Positions 24,676 to 35,400 of a stretch of 64,000 bases of DNA are shown in pieces. Position 1 is the stretch's first letter. Every line of letters begins with the position of its first letter. This DNA is from Chryseotalea sanaruensis (lineage in GTDB: Bacteria; Bacteroidota; Bacteroidia; Cytophagales; Cyclobacteriaceae), in contig NZ_BHXQ01000001.1 of assembly GCF_003990915.1 (NCBI RefSeq), positions 62,001 to 126,000 on the forward strand, read 5' to 3'. Position numbers and translations under genes: made by a program. The notes beneath the pieces were generated by a model. The model was given only the letters and a program-made list of their open reading frames with translations, was not told the DNA's origin and made no database searches.

Positions 24676-25308
24676 ATGAATTACACAAAAATCACTTGGC
24701 TAGTAAGCCTTGCAGTATTGATTACTTGTACTTTTAATCAATCATATGCTCAAACTTCTAAACGCGCGGGTATTAAAGGAGGTCTTAATGTAAGCAATCT
24801 TTACATTGACCAAGTAAATGATGAGAATGCACGTATTGGCGCACATTTTGGTTTTTTTGCTCAAGTACTTTCTACTGAGGTTATAGCAATTCAAACAGAG
24901 CTACTATTTTCTACGCGAGGATCTCTGGCAACTTATACGGGTTTTGTCGATCAAGAGATTAAATATAACTTAAGTTATATTGATTTACCTGTATTGGCAG
25001 TAATTAAAGTTGGAGAAAATGTAGAATTTCATGCCGGAGGCTATGGGAGTTATTTGATTGATGCCAATATTTCTTATGAAGGAGATGTTGCTAATGGTGT
25101 AGATCAGGTTGATCGCGATCAGCTTAAGTCGTACGACTTTGGATTAGCAGCTGGTGTTGGTATCACTGTAGGTGCTGTTCAATTGGGTATGCGATACAAT
25201 TATGGATTAGTAGAAATTGCTGACAGTGATAATTCAAGAGCAGTTTTAGGTGATGCAAAAAATTCGTGTGCGCAGTTATTTGTCGCATTCAGTTTTGGCG
25301 GCCAATAG
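24676..25308 (+). CDS. Outer-membrane beta-barrel protein (PorT/OMP_b-brl_2 type)
   Basis: The 210-residue protein has a signal peptide (MNYTKITWLVSLAVLITCTF, cleavage after SYA-Q) and a barrel of about eight strands: AGIKGGLNVSNLYID, GFFAQVLSTEVIAIQTELLF, YNLSYIDLPVLAVIKVG and a terminal NSCAQLFVAFSFGGQ. This is the common PF13568-type small porin-like barrel of Bacteroidota, with no known substrate. It sits between the histidine kinase and the response regulator genes in opposite orientation, so it may be a target of that system. Confidence 0.88.
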   Translation: MNYTKITWLVSLAVLITCTFNQSYAQTSKRAGIKGGLNVSNLYIDQVNDENARIGAHFGFFAQVLSTEVIAIQTELLFSTRGSLATYTGFVDQEIKYNLSYIDLPVLAVIKVGENVEFHAGGYGSYLIDANISYEGDVANGVDQVDRDQLKSYDFGLAAGVGITVGAVQLGMRYNYGLVEIADSDNSRAVLGDAKNSCAQLFVAFSFGGQ

Positions 25309-25330
25309 CATTTTTTATAACATAACTTTT

Positions 25331-26725
25331 TTAAGGGGTTATGTTATAAAGTTTTAGCTTATTATATAAAGTTTTTCTATCGATGTTCAGCAGTTCCGCA
25401 GCTTTTGATTTATTATAGCTCACTTTCTCTAATACATCTAATATAGCCTGCCGTTCTGCTGTCCATGCGATGGATTTAAGAAGTCCAACATTTTCATGAA
25501 CCACTTCTGTAACATTGTCTTGATTTTTTTCGGTAATTTCAATGGGTAAACTTTCCATTTGGACAGTATCACCCTTAGTGAGTAACACGGCTCTTCTGAT
25601 TACATTATTCAACTCTCTCAAGTTACCATGCCAATAATAGTGACGTAAATATTTCTGAACATCAGCAGAGAGTAGTTTTACATCTTTGTCTTGCGAAGTA
25701 CTTGCTTTTTCAAGGAAATATTTGGCAAAAAATATGATGTCATCTTTTCGATCACGCAATGGCGTAAGTTGTATCTTAAATTCATTTAATCGATGGTATA
25801 AATCTTCTCGTAAGCGCCCCTCTTTTACTACAATAGAAAGATTTTCATTTGTTGCTGCAATAATGCGAACGTCAATAGAAATATCTTTTGTTGCACCAAT
25901 ACGCTTTATTTTTCGTTCCTGAATTACACGAAGTAGTTTGATTTGATTTTCATAGGAAAGGTTTCCAATTTCGTCTAAAAACAGTGTGCCACCATCTGCA
26001 ATTTCAAAACTTCCTTGTTTATCCGAAATGGCACCTGTAAATGATCCTTTCATATGGCCAAAGAGTTCACTGCCTGCTAATTCTTTGGGCAATGCACCAC
26101 AGTCTATGGCCATAAAAGGTTTTCCTACACGTTTACTGAATTTGTGAATGGATTGTGCAACAAATTCTTTGCCTGTACCAGTTTCCCCACTTATAATTAC
26201 GGACATATCAGAAGGAGCAACGAGCTCAATATGCTGTTGTATTTTTTTAGACTGTTCGCTAATACCCACAACGAAATTAGCAGTTGAGGAAGTATCTTGA
26301 ATACGAACTTTTCTGCTTACACCTCCATGTTCTTTATCCTCGATATACGTAAATTGTTTTAATTGATTTTTTGTAATTGTTTCATGAATAGTAACGAGCA
26401 ATTCATCCGGATAAAGTGGTTTGGTAACATAATCGTTTGCTCCATACCTGAATGTTTCTACTGCAGTTTTTACATCTGAGTACCCGGTAATAATTATGAT
26501 AGCAACCGTAGAGTTGAGAATCTTTATACGCTGAAGTAGTTCAATGCCATTAACATCAGGTAGTTTATAGTCGCATAGTATCAAATCATACTCGTTGCTG
26601 CGCAATTGCTGCAATCCCTCTGCCCCAGTATAAGCAGTGTGAACCAGGTAATTGCTTTTGCTTAAAAACTTTGTAAGCATGAGGCAAATATCACGATCAT
26701 CATCAATTACAAGAATACTAGGCAT
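25331..26725 (-). CDS. Sigma-54-dependent response regulator (NtrC/AtoC type)
   Basis: The 464-residue protein has a receiver domain (VIDDDRD, phospho-Asp in LILCDYKLPD, Lys in VTKPLYP), an AAA+ domain with Walker A SGETGTGKEFVAQ, Walker B GGTLFLDEIGNL and an arginine-finger region, and a Fis-type HTH (KSKAAELLNIDRKTLYNKL). The sigma-54 contact loop reads GSFTGA rather than the usual GAFTGA. It is transcribed 9 bases after a receiver-only gene. It probably activates sigma-54 promoters when phosphorylated by the PAS kinase encoded at 22962-24467. The kinase-regulator pairing is inferred from proximity. Confidence 0.93.
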   Translation of the reverse strand: MPSILVIDDDRDICLMLTKFLSKSNYLVHTAYTGAEGLQQLRSNEYDLILCDYKLPDVNGIELLQRIKILNSTVAIIIITGYSDVKTAVETFRYGANDYVTKPLYPDELLVTIHETITKNQLKQFTYIEDKEHGGVSRKVRIQDTSSTANFVVGISEQSKKIQQHIELVAPSDMSVIISGETGTGKEFVAQSIHKFSKRVGKPFMAIDCGALPKELAGSELFGHMKGSFTGAISDKQGSFEIADGGTLFLDEIGNLSYENQIKLLRVIQERKIKRIGATKDISIDVRIIAATNENLSIVVKEGRLREDLYHRLNEFKIQLTPLRDRKDDIIFFAKYFLEKASTSQDKDVKLLSADVQKYLRHYYWHGNLRELNNVIRRAVLLTKGDTVQMESLPIEITEKNQDNVTEVVHENVGLLKSIAWTAERQAILDVLEKVSYNKSKAAELLNIDRKTLYNKLKLYNITP

Positions 26726-26734
26726 AGGGACGAA

Positions 26735-27118
26735 TTAGGTCGGTATAGAATTAATATTGATAAATTTTAGTGCTTCGTTAACAATTTTTGTACTAAAAGG
26801 CTTTGCAATAAACATATCGGCACCCTTGTCGCGAGCCCGATTACCTTCACTATCGTGAGCACTGATTACAATTATCTTTGTTTTTAAATTTTGCTTTTTT
26901 ACCAAGTTGAGAATATCATAGCCCGAGCCTTCGAGGAGATTCAAATCAATAAACATAAGGTCATAAACATGTTTATCCATTTGAAGACTGGCATCGTGTA
27001 CTGTGCGGGCATATTCACTGTCGAAGTTTAAACTCTGCAAATGACGCGTAAGCATCAGACAAATATCCAATTCATCATCAATTACCAAGATTTTAGCCAT
27101 TCCAGTGCGTTTTGTCAA
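26735..27118 (-). CDS. Receiver-only (CheY-like) response regulator
   Basis: The 127-residue protein is a single receiver domain: VIDDELDICLML acidic pocket, phospho-Asp in DLMFIDLNLLEG, Thr/Ser in IIVISAHDS and Lys in MFIAKPFS. It lacks an output domain. The downstream gene, 9 bases away, is the sigma-54 regulator, which suggests a branched or phosphorelay circuit in which this protein competes for or passes phosphate. The bases upstream (27119-27455, 337 bases) contain no gene I can see. They are AT-rich and must hold the promoters of both this unit and the divergent micropeptide gene. Confidence 0.9.
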   Translation of the reverse strand: MTKRTGMAKILVIDDELDICLMLTRHLQSLNFDSEYARTVHDASLQMDKHVYDLMFIDLNLLEGSGYDILNLVKKQNLKTKIIVISAHDSEGNRARDKGADMFIAKPFSTKIVNEALKFININSIPT

Positions 27119-27455
27119 TAAGATTATCTTTTATGTTAATCATGTTCTTCGCTTGAAATGGGGAAATAACAAGATAGTTATAAAAGCACCAATACGGACG
27201 ATTAACTGATAAGCAATAATCGGCACTATGTAGTGTGAGGTAAATCTTTCACTATCTTATGGAGGGGTAGTGTAAAATCATGCCATCTATTTAAGGCCTA
27301 ATTGTGCCTATTATCCATCAATGTGTAGAATATTCTACTCATTAGCTGGGGAATTTTTAAAATAATCCCTGACATCACTTCAATTTTAACGCTAAATGAC
27401 CTTCTACAGTCTGGCACTGATTTTTCTCTGCCAGGCTAAAAAATATATAATATAT

Positions 27456-27614
27456 ATGAGTAATCTACTTTATTTGGTTGCAGTTGTACTGGTAATTTTA
27501 TGGCTCTTGGGCTTTTATGTCTACAGTGTCGGTTCAATTATCCATGTTTTATTGGTAATAGCCATTATTGCAGTACTCTTCAGAATTATCAGGGGTGGCA
27601 GAATTAATCTCTAA
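27456..27614 (+). CDS. lmo0937-family membrane micropeptide
   Basis: I chose the ATG at 27456, which gives 52 residues: MSNLLYLVAVVLVILWLLGF, then YVYSVGSIIHVLLVIAIIAV and LFRIIRGGRINL. This is the standard lmo0937/DUF5670 pattern of two TM helices with GSIIHVLLVIAIIAVLFRIIRG between and after them. The upstream extension to 27396 is not part of the family. These peptides accompany stress genes in many bacteria and have unknown function. The AsmA-like gene starts 30 bases downstream and is probably in the same operon. Confidence 0.92.
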   Translation: MSNLLYLVAVVLVILWLLGFYVYSVGSIIHVLLVIAIIAVLFRIIRGGRINL

Positions 27615-27644
27615 CTATTTAGATTCAATTTTCATACGATTCGA

Positions 27645-29213
27645 ATGATACTGAAGTACCGTAAAGTCTTTATTAAGCTTTCGATCGCCTTGACCCTGTT
27701 GTTAGCAGTTATAATTTTATTATTTCTCGCTGACTATTTTATTGAGAAGAAAATGAAAGATGCAATTCAAAATTTGCAAGGATCATTTTCTTCTTTAAAT
27801 ATTAATTTATTTTCGAGAAGTGTTAAGATTGAGGAATTAACGTGGATATCTAAAGAATCAACTGAGGATTCGGCATCGCATACCCTTTATGTGGATTTAA
27901 TTAAGCTAAAGGGTATTCATTTGCTGCCACTTATTTTTGATAAACGAGTAATTGTTAATCACTTGGAAATAGATAGTGCCAATCTAAGTTTCATAAAAAA
28001 CATAAGGTTTAGTAATGACTCGTCCTCCCAAAAATCCTTAAAAGGTTTTCTTATAAAGCAAATTTCGCTAAAGCGTATTGCCTTACGTGTAAAAGAAGAT
28101 ACAACAGATGTTCTATCTGGAATACTAAATGCAGATATAAGGCAGTTAAGATTTGAAAGAGATAGTACGCAAAAATTTGTCCCTTCTTTTAGTCAGATAA
28201 CTTGTACCGTAAAGTCAATTGCCCTAAATCACAAGGGTGGTCTATATAAAACAAATATCTATAAGGTTTATCTTAATTCTGAGCAACAGCTAATCAGTTT
28301 TGACTCAATTCAATTATTGCCTAAGCATGCAAAATATGACTTTGCATGGAAAGCAGGAAAACAGGTGGCTCGCCTCACATTAAGCATTCCTAAAGTTGAT
28401 GTAATCAATTTGGATTATGATCACTTATTACAAAAGCAATTTATTGCCTCTGCTATTCGTATTCAATCCTTTAATTTGGATGTTTTTAAAGATAAACGTG
28501 TCCCTTTTTCGCAAACTGCTCATATTCATTTGCCAATGCATTATTTTAATGCACTAAAATGGAAAGTTAAAATTGATTCACTTGCTTTCGGGTTATCTCA
28601 AATAAGAACAGAAACCTTTCCTGAAAGTGGTATTGCGCCAGCCATTATTACATTTGATGATGTAAGTGGTTTGTTACTAAACCTTGATAATATTCAAGAG
28701 AAAGAAGCCATTGATTATGCAACGCTTCAAGCATCGGGTTTTTTTATGGGTAAGGGTAGGATAGAAGCAACTTTTCAATTACCACAGGATAGTTCTCCGG
28801 TTTACCATACTAAAGGTTTTATAAAAGATATGGATATGACTATTTTAAATGGAGCCTTGCAAAATATAGCAAATATCAATTTAAAGTCCGGTTATCTTGA
28901 TTTAATGAATTTTAATTTTACCTATACTGACTTCGGCTCTCGCGGATCGCTTGACATGGCGTACCAGTCACTTAGCATTTCAAGTCTTAATAAGAATAAG
29001 TCATCCACTAATGAAATTAAAACTGCCTTACTCTATTTATTAGTGCAACGTAATAAGGAGATTGAGCCAAATTTATCAGGGAGAGTAGGTACTATTGATG
29101 TGAAACGAGATCGTAAAAAGCATATTTTTAACATATGGTTAATCTCCATTCTGGATGGTATGCGTTCCAGTTTTCTAGGTGGAGATAAAGTCGACAATCA
29201 ATCCAAGAAATAA
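27645..29213 (+). CDS. AsmA/DUF748-like envelope protein
   Basis: The 522-residue protein has one N-terminal TM (residues 8-31, LSIALTLLLAVIILLFLADY) and a long periplasmic region of amphipathic strands, for example ELTWIS, LIFDKRVIVNHLEIDSANLS and, near the end, FNFTYTDFGSRGSLDMAYQ. This is the layout of AsmA-type proteins, which bridge the periplasm and are thought to move phospholipids to the outer membrane. Family assignment is by layout and the phrase around KRVIVNHLEIDSANL rather than by a catalytic motif. It follows the lmo0937-type gene and lies next to the giant glucan synthase. Confidence 0.72.
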   Translation: MILKYRKVFIKLSIALTLLLAVIILLFLADYFIEKKMKDAIQNLQGSFSSLNINLFSRSVKIEELTWISKESTEDSASHTLYVDLIKLKGIHLLPLIFDKRVIVNHLEIDSANLSFIKNIRFSNDSSSQKSLKGFLIKQISLKRIALRVKEDTTDVLSGILNADIRQLRFERDSTQKFVPSFSQITCTVKSIALNHKGGLYKTNIYKVYLNSEQQLISFDSIQLLPKHAKYDFAWKAGKQVARLTLSIPKVDVINLDYDHLLQKQFIASAIRIQSFNLDVFKDKRVPFSQTAHIHLPMHYFNALKWKVKIDSLAFGLSQIRTETFPESGIAPAIITFDDVSGLLLNLDNIQEKEAIDYATLQASGFFMGKGRIEATFQLPQDSSPVYHTKGFIKDMDMTILNGALQNIANINLKSGYLDLMNFNFTYTDFGSRGSLDMAYQSLSISSLNKNKSSTNEIKTALLYLLVQRNKEIEPNLSGRVGTIDVKRDRKKHIFNIWLISILDGMRSSFLGGDKVDNQSKK

Positions 29214-29404
29214 CTACTCTGCTTTGAGAATAATTTAATTTACATAACAAACACTATATAAAAATAATGTTATTTTATGACTTACGTGTTTAGCTGTGGG
29301 TTTATAAAACTTATCACATCTTGTTGCACAATACATAGTTGAAACAAACAGGTTGCAATTGCTTACAAGGTATTTTAATTCAATAAGGTGTTGTTTGGTT
29401 TCTT

Positions 29405-32400
29405 TCATGTTTCACTAGGTCCTAGAATAATTTCTACTTCATGCACCATCTTATCATCTACTAACATTATGAAACCTGCTTGTTGTAAAACGCCATCCAT
29501 CTTAATGCTTGTTTTCATTGTACCTGCTTGTTGATTGACTTGAATACGATAAGTGGTTTGATGGAATTGATAATTGATTTTGAATGATTGCCATGACGAA
29601 GGAATACATGGGTTAATGGTGAGGGTGTCTTTTACACGGTGTATCCCCAGGTATGATCCAATGATTAATTGATACATCCAACCTGCAGAACCTGTATACC
29701 ATGTCCATCCACCTCTGCCAATGTGCGGTGCTACTCCATGTACATCAGCAGCCATTACATAGGGTTCAGTTTTATAGGTTTTCGTTGCTTCTGCGGTATC
29801 ACCATGCCTTATAGGATTAATCAAATTGATTAGTTCTTCTGTTCTTTCTTTGTCTTTCATTTTGGCAAAGGCCATAACAGTCCATATAGCAGCATGGGTG
29901 TATTGTCCCCCGTTTTCTCTGACTCCAGGTACATAACCTTTAATGTAACCAGGGTCTAATGGTGACTTGTCAAATGGAGGATCTAGTAATTGAATGATTT
30001 TATTTTCGCGTTTAACGAGATAACGATTTACAGCATCCATTGCAGTTTTAGCCCTTTCTGTCGAAGCCACATTTGATAATACAGACCAACTTTGCGAGAT
30101 AGCATCTATTTTACACTCTAAATTTTCTTTTGATCCAAGTGGCGTGCCATCATCAAAGTAGGCGCGTAAGTACCAATCGCCATCCCATGCATGTTTATTA
30201 ATGTTTTCTTTGAGCACCAACGCTTGTCTGATACATTCTTCAGCGAATACTGTATCCTGCTGATCATTAGCTATGGATTGAAAGCTCATTAATATATCGA
30301 AAAGGAAAAAGCCTAACCACACACTTTCGCCTTTGCCCTCAAGCCCTACACGGTTCATACCATCGTTCCAATCTCCAGATCCTTTTAGAGGAAGTCCATG
30401 TTCTCCAAAGCGCAACCCATATATTATAGCTTTTTTGCAGTGTTCATAAAGCGATGCTTTCTCATCTGAAGTTGAAGGTCTATCATAATATGATTCTTCT
30501 CCCTGGTTTAGGAGACGTCCTTCTACAAATGGAATCTGTTCTTGTAGTACTGCCTTATCACCACTACTTTTTAGATAATGGTTGACCACAAAGGGTAACC
30601 ACAAATAGTCGTCAGAGCAAAGTGTTCGTACACCTTGACCTTTCGGAGGGTGCCACCAGTGCTGTACATCGCCTTCAATAAATTGCCGAGAGGCGCTTAG
30701 TAATAAATGGTCTCGGGTTAATTGTGGCTGTGTATGCACTAAAGCCATCACATCCTGTAACTGATCACGAAAACCAAAGGCTCCTCCCGATTGATAAAAA
30801 CCTGTACGGCCCCATAAACGCGATGAGATTACTTGATAGAGTAGCCAACCGTTGGTTAGTATGTTGAGCGCCACATCCGGACTTTCTATTGAAACACTTT
30901 GCAAGGTTTTTTTCCAATACTTTTTTACTTCGACAATAGATTCATTCGAAGCAAAAGGTCCTGCAAATTGTTTTATAGTGTTAATGGCTTCCTGTTTGTT
31001 TCGGCCTGCACCAAGTTTGAAAGTAATGGTTCGTTCCTGATCTGGCTCTAGTTCAACAGGTACTTGTATTGCAGCGCAGCTTTCATTTCCAGCGCCTAAT
31101 TTACCTGAGAGTTGTGTGCGTCTGAGTGCTTCAGGTTTGTCCAAGGAGCTATTTCGTCCAATAAACTCTTTTCGATCTGTTGTAAAGCTGAATTTGTTTT
31201 CATCGGTTACAAAGAAAGATATATAGTCCTGGAAATCAGTATTGAACTGATTCCTTGCAAGAATAGCTCCCTCAGGCATTTGTAGTTCGGTGCTAACATG
31301 CATCATCGATTTTGAACGACCTTCTGCCAAAACCCATTCCACATAACCAGTGGCACTAATTTTTTTAGTTTTACCTGATCGATTGGTTATCTTAATGCTA
31401 ATGAATTTGATTGGTTCTTTAGGGTCAACATGAAAACGGACACTTGTCAAAATACCATTTTCAATATGTTCGATTGTAGTTGATCCAAACCCATGTGTGG
31501 TTAGGTATGGCGATTTACTTTCATTATTAGCTCGAACAGTTGACCAGTATTCACCACTTTCTTCATCGCGTAAATAGAAGGCCTCTCCGCTACTGTCTAA
31601 AATGGGGTCGTTGCTCCATGGTGTTAAACGATATTCGTGTGCATTTTGAAACCAGGTGTAAGCTGAGCCTCTTTCTGAAATGATGGTGCCAAAAACGGAA
31701 TTGGTAAGCACATTGATCCATGGAAGCGGTGTGATATTTTCCTTTTCAGAAAGGATAACATATTCTTTTCCATCTGCTGAGAATCCGCCAATACCATTAA
31801 AGAATTGTAAACCCTGAGGTGTTTTTATTTTTTGATCAAGAGCGGTAGATTGCTTGTTGCCGAGTAGTTTGGGAATAGTTTGTTTGTCAATACTTCTTTT
31901 TTTGACCTGCACCTCTAAAGTTCCTCTTGTATCACTCAGGATTACCCGGGCAATCGCTTCCAGTAAAATCCTGTCTTCTGTTACAACCTGATCGATAGGT
32001 CTTATATAGATGTTCCCTTTTTTAACAGCATTACTTAAACCGCTCCCTGCATAAGTAAGCCCCTGAATTTGTTCTTGCAGTGCATGTCGGTAAATGCTAC
32101 TGTCTTCATTAAGAATAACAACATCCACAGCTAATCCTTTACTATGCCAATACGCCTGAGCCTTGATAATTTGTTTTATAAGCTTTAGGTCTTCAGCATT
32201 TGAAATTTTGAGCAAAACAATTGGTAAATCACCGGATATGGAATAGCTCCACAGGGCCGCCTGACCTTTTTTATTTTTAGCAAGAAGGCTTGTGTGCGCC
32301 CGTAAAGCGGGATTGATAAATAGTATTGAGCTTGCTAATTCTCCAAATAGCTGAGCCTCTTGTTGAGTAGCACCAATTTGTCTTAAAACTACCTGGCTAT

Positions 32401-35400
32401 GCGTAAACGAAAGTTCAAAAGCCCTGTTCCGTAAATGTTTATCCTGGTATTTATTGATTAGATATTGATTATCTTCTTTGGTTCGGGCTATACCATTTAC
32501 AATATCAATACTAATTGATTCGCCTGCTGCAAGACTGATAATATGCTGAATGGAAACAATTGGATCTAAAACTGAACCTTGGGTTCCTGATAATGCCAAT
32601 CCGTCCAACATCGCCTTAGGGCTAGATAAATTTTTGCCACGACCAATAAATTGATTTCGATCTGTCTCATACGAAACAATAGTATTTTTTTCACTATTTA
32701 CTTTTACTAAATGAAACATCCATGGTGTTTGCTCTTCCTTCGATCTTGGTCTTCGACTGCAAACAATGGCTTGCTGGTTTTCAAGGATGCTAGTTTGCAT
32801 AAAGAGATTACTAAATGCCGGATGGGCATTATCTGCAGCAGCCGCGTTCAGAACAACTTCAGTATAACTGGTCAGGGATAGTTTGCGCTTAGACGATGAG
32901 TGATTTGTTAAGACAAAACGCCTTACTTCAACATCATCTTCAGGTGATACAATAATGGTTGTGTGACACTCAATGTTATTATCTCTTCGTTTAAATTCAG
33001 CCCGACCTAAAGAGAAAATGCATTCGTAATTCTCAGGTTCTTTTACAGTAGGCTGGTAGGTACTTGACCAGAATTCTTTGGTGCCAAGATCTTGTATATA
33101 GCAGAACATGCCCCAGTTATCGCAGATACTATCTTCACGCCAGCGGGTAATTGCAAGATCGTTCCAATGGCTATAACCACTACCGGCATTACTAACCATT
33201 ATGGCATATTTGCCATTAGACAGTAGTTTTACTTCTGGTATGGCGGTATGTGGTGTTTTGATTACAGTAATTTCACTGGCAGGAATCGCAGTTGAAATCA
33301 GTTCATCATCTGAACCTTGATAAAAGCCATGGGCTTTTGGCACCTTTTCTTCCAACAGAATCAACGCAGTTTGGAATTCTGCGTCTGCTTCAAACCTTTG
33401 TTGCATAGGCTGATCTAGCAGTAAATGCGCAAGGCCTAAAATGCTCATTCCTTGGTGATGCGCCATAAAAGCTCTGATAAGTGCGAACTCTTGTCCACTC
33501 ATCAATCGAGATTCGGTATAATCGATTGCTTCATAAAAACCATAATTCCCCTCGAAGCCATTGCTTTTTAATCTTTGCAGGTTTTCGTAAGAAGCTTTTG
33601 GATCGACCAGTAGACCCAGTACAGAGGCGTAAGGTGCAATGACAAGTTCCTGGTTTAGTCCTCGTTTAAATCCAAGTCCAGGAACACCAAAAGCTTTGTA
33701 TTGATAGGTGAGGTGGCTATCAACTAAATTGTAACACGATTCTGAAACTCCCCAGGGTATATTGTGTAAATCGCCATACTCAATTTGCTTCTTCATAAGG
33801 CCAATCCCCATTTTATCCAGCAAGGTATTGTTATAAGTAGGCATAACCAGGTTTGGCATAATGTATTCAAACATAGAGCCGCTCCAGGAAAGTAATACTG
33901 GTGTTCTACCGGCAATGGTTAGTCGTCTTCCTAAAACAAACCAACTTTCTTGTGGTAGTTTTCCTTGTGCTATAGCGACAAAGAGACCAAGTCTTGCTTC
34001 GGAGGCCAGCAAATCGTAGAAGCCTTTATCACATTGCAAGTCTTCTGTGTTAAAGCCAATAGATAAGAGGTGTTGAGATTTATCATACAGAAAATCATAC
34101 TGCATATCGCTGAAGTCCTGGCACTGATCGATTAGTTTTTGCAAGCTGTTTACCGATTCATTAGATTTTTTACTGATGTAAATAATACTTTCCTTGATCT
34201 GATTTAACCACACGGTTTCTTCAAGTGCATTGGTTGGTTGGTATAAATTTTCAATTTCGGCACTATACTTTTCACGAAGCATTGATAAATCCTCAAGGCT
34301 CGATTGTGCATTGATCGGATTCCATAACTTAAATTTTTCAGGCTTTGTTTTACTATCAATAAGTGGAAGCAACATGGTGAATTCAGTAATCATTGATTCG
34401 AGGTAAACCTCAATGATGATGATTACGGTTGGCTCAATGATGAGCTCTCCATTTTTTATAATACTTTTGAACTGCTCAAGTAGCTTTATAAAATGTTTAA
34501 ATGTGGCTTCAAAGTCTTGTTCGTGCCTATGGATTTTAGCAAGCAATTCGTGTAGTGGGTGAGTTAGACTTTTTCTATTATCAGTGATTGATTCAATCAG
34601 CCAACGCAAAGTGTCCTCCATACCCATTAGGTACTTAATATCCCAAAAGGAAACGTGTTGTAATTGAATTAAGCCTTGTCGAAGCGTTAACAAATGACCG
34701 GCTAGGTTCCCACTATCTACTGTTGAGATATATCTGGGATGTAACACACTTAGGTCTTCTGTATTGTACCAATTATAAAAATGGCCCTGATAGCGATCCA
34801 TTTGATCAAGGCTACCAAATGTTTGCTGTGTTCTTGCAATTAAAGTAGCAGCACTGTTATAACCAAAGTCATTTGCTGCCATGTTGCTTAATAAGTACAA
34901 ACCAATATTGGTTGGTGAAGTTCGGTGTGCGACAACAGGTGTTGGATATTCCTGAAAGTTATCAGGGGGTAACCAGTTATCTTCTTTTATTACGAAGCGC
35001 TCAAAATAGAACCAAGTTTTTCTGGTCAGCAGACGCAGGTATGTTTTTTGATCAGCAGTTACTTTAGATTTTTTTACTATTGATATTTCGCTCATGGCCA
35101 GTACGATGGCTGGTGCGGCTATCCAACCAAGAAGAAAGGGTAGGGCTAAAATGAGTGCATCATTTTTCTGAAAGATCATTATTGTTATTATTCCTAACGG
35201 TAGCAGAGTGGTGATCCACATCTTTGGATATAATGAAAGGAAGTGTTTTTTCTCAGCACTTTGTTTACTCTTAGCGCCCCATTCCAGAAGATTTTTACCT
35301 GTGATGTGCACACGCCAAAAAGTAAGTGCAATCGCATGCACATTTACTGCTGCCTCATAAGGCAGGCAAATAAGCTTAAACAAGTATTGTAAAAGGCTTT

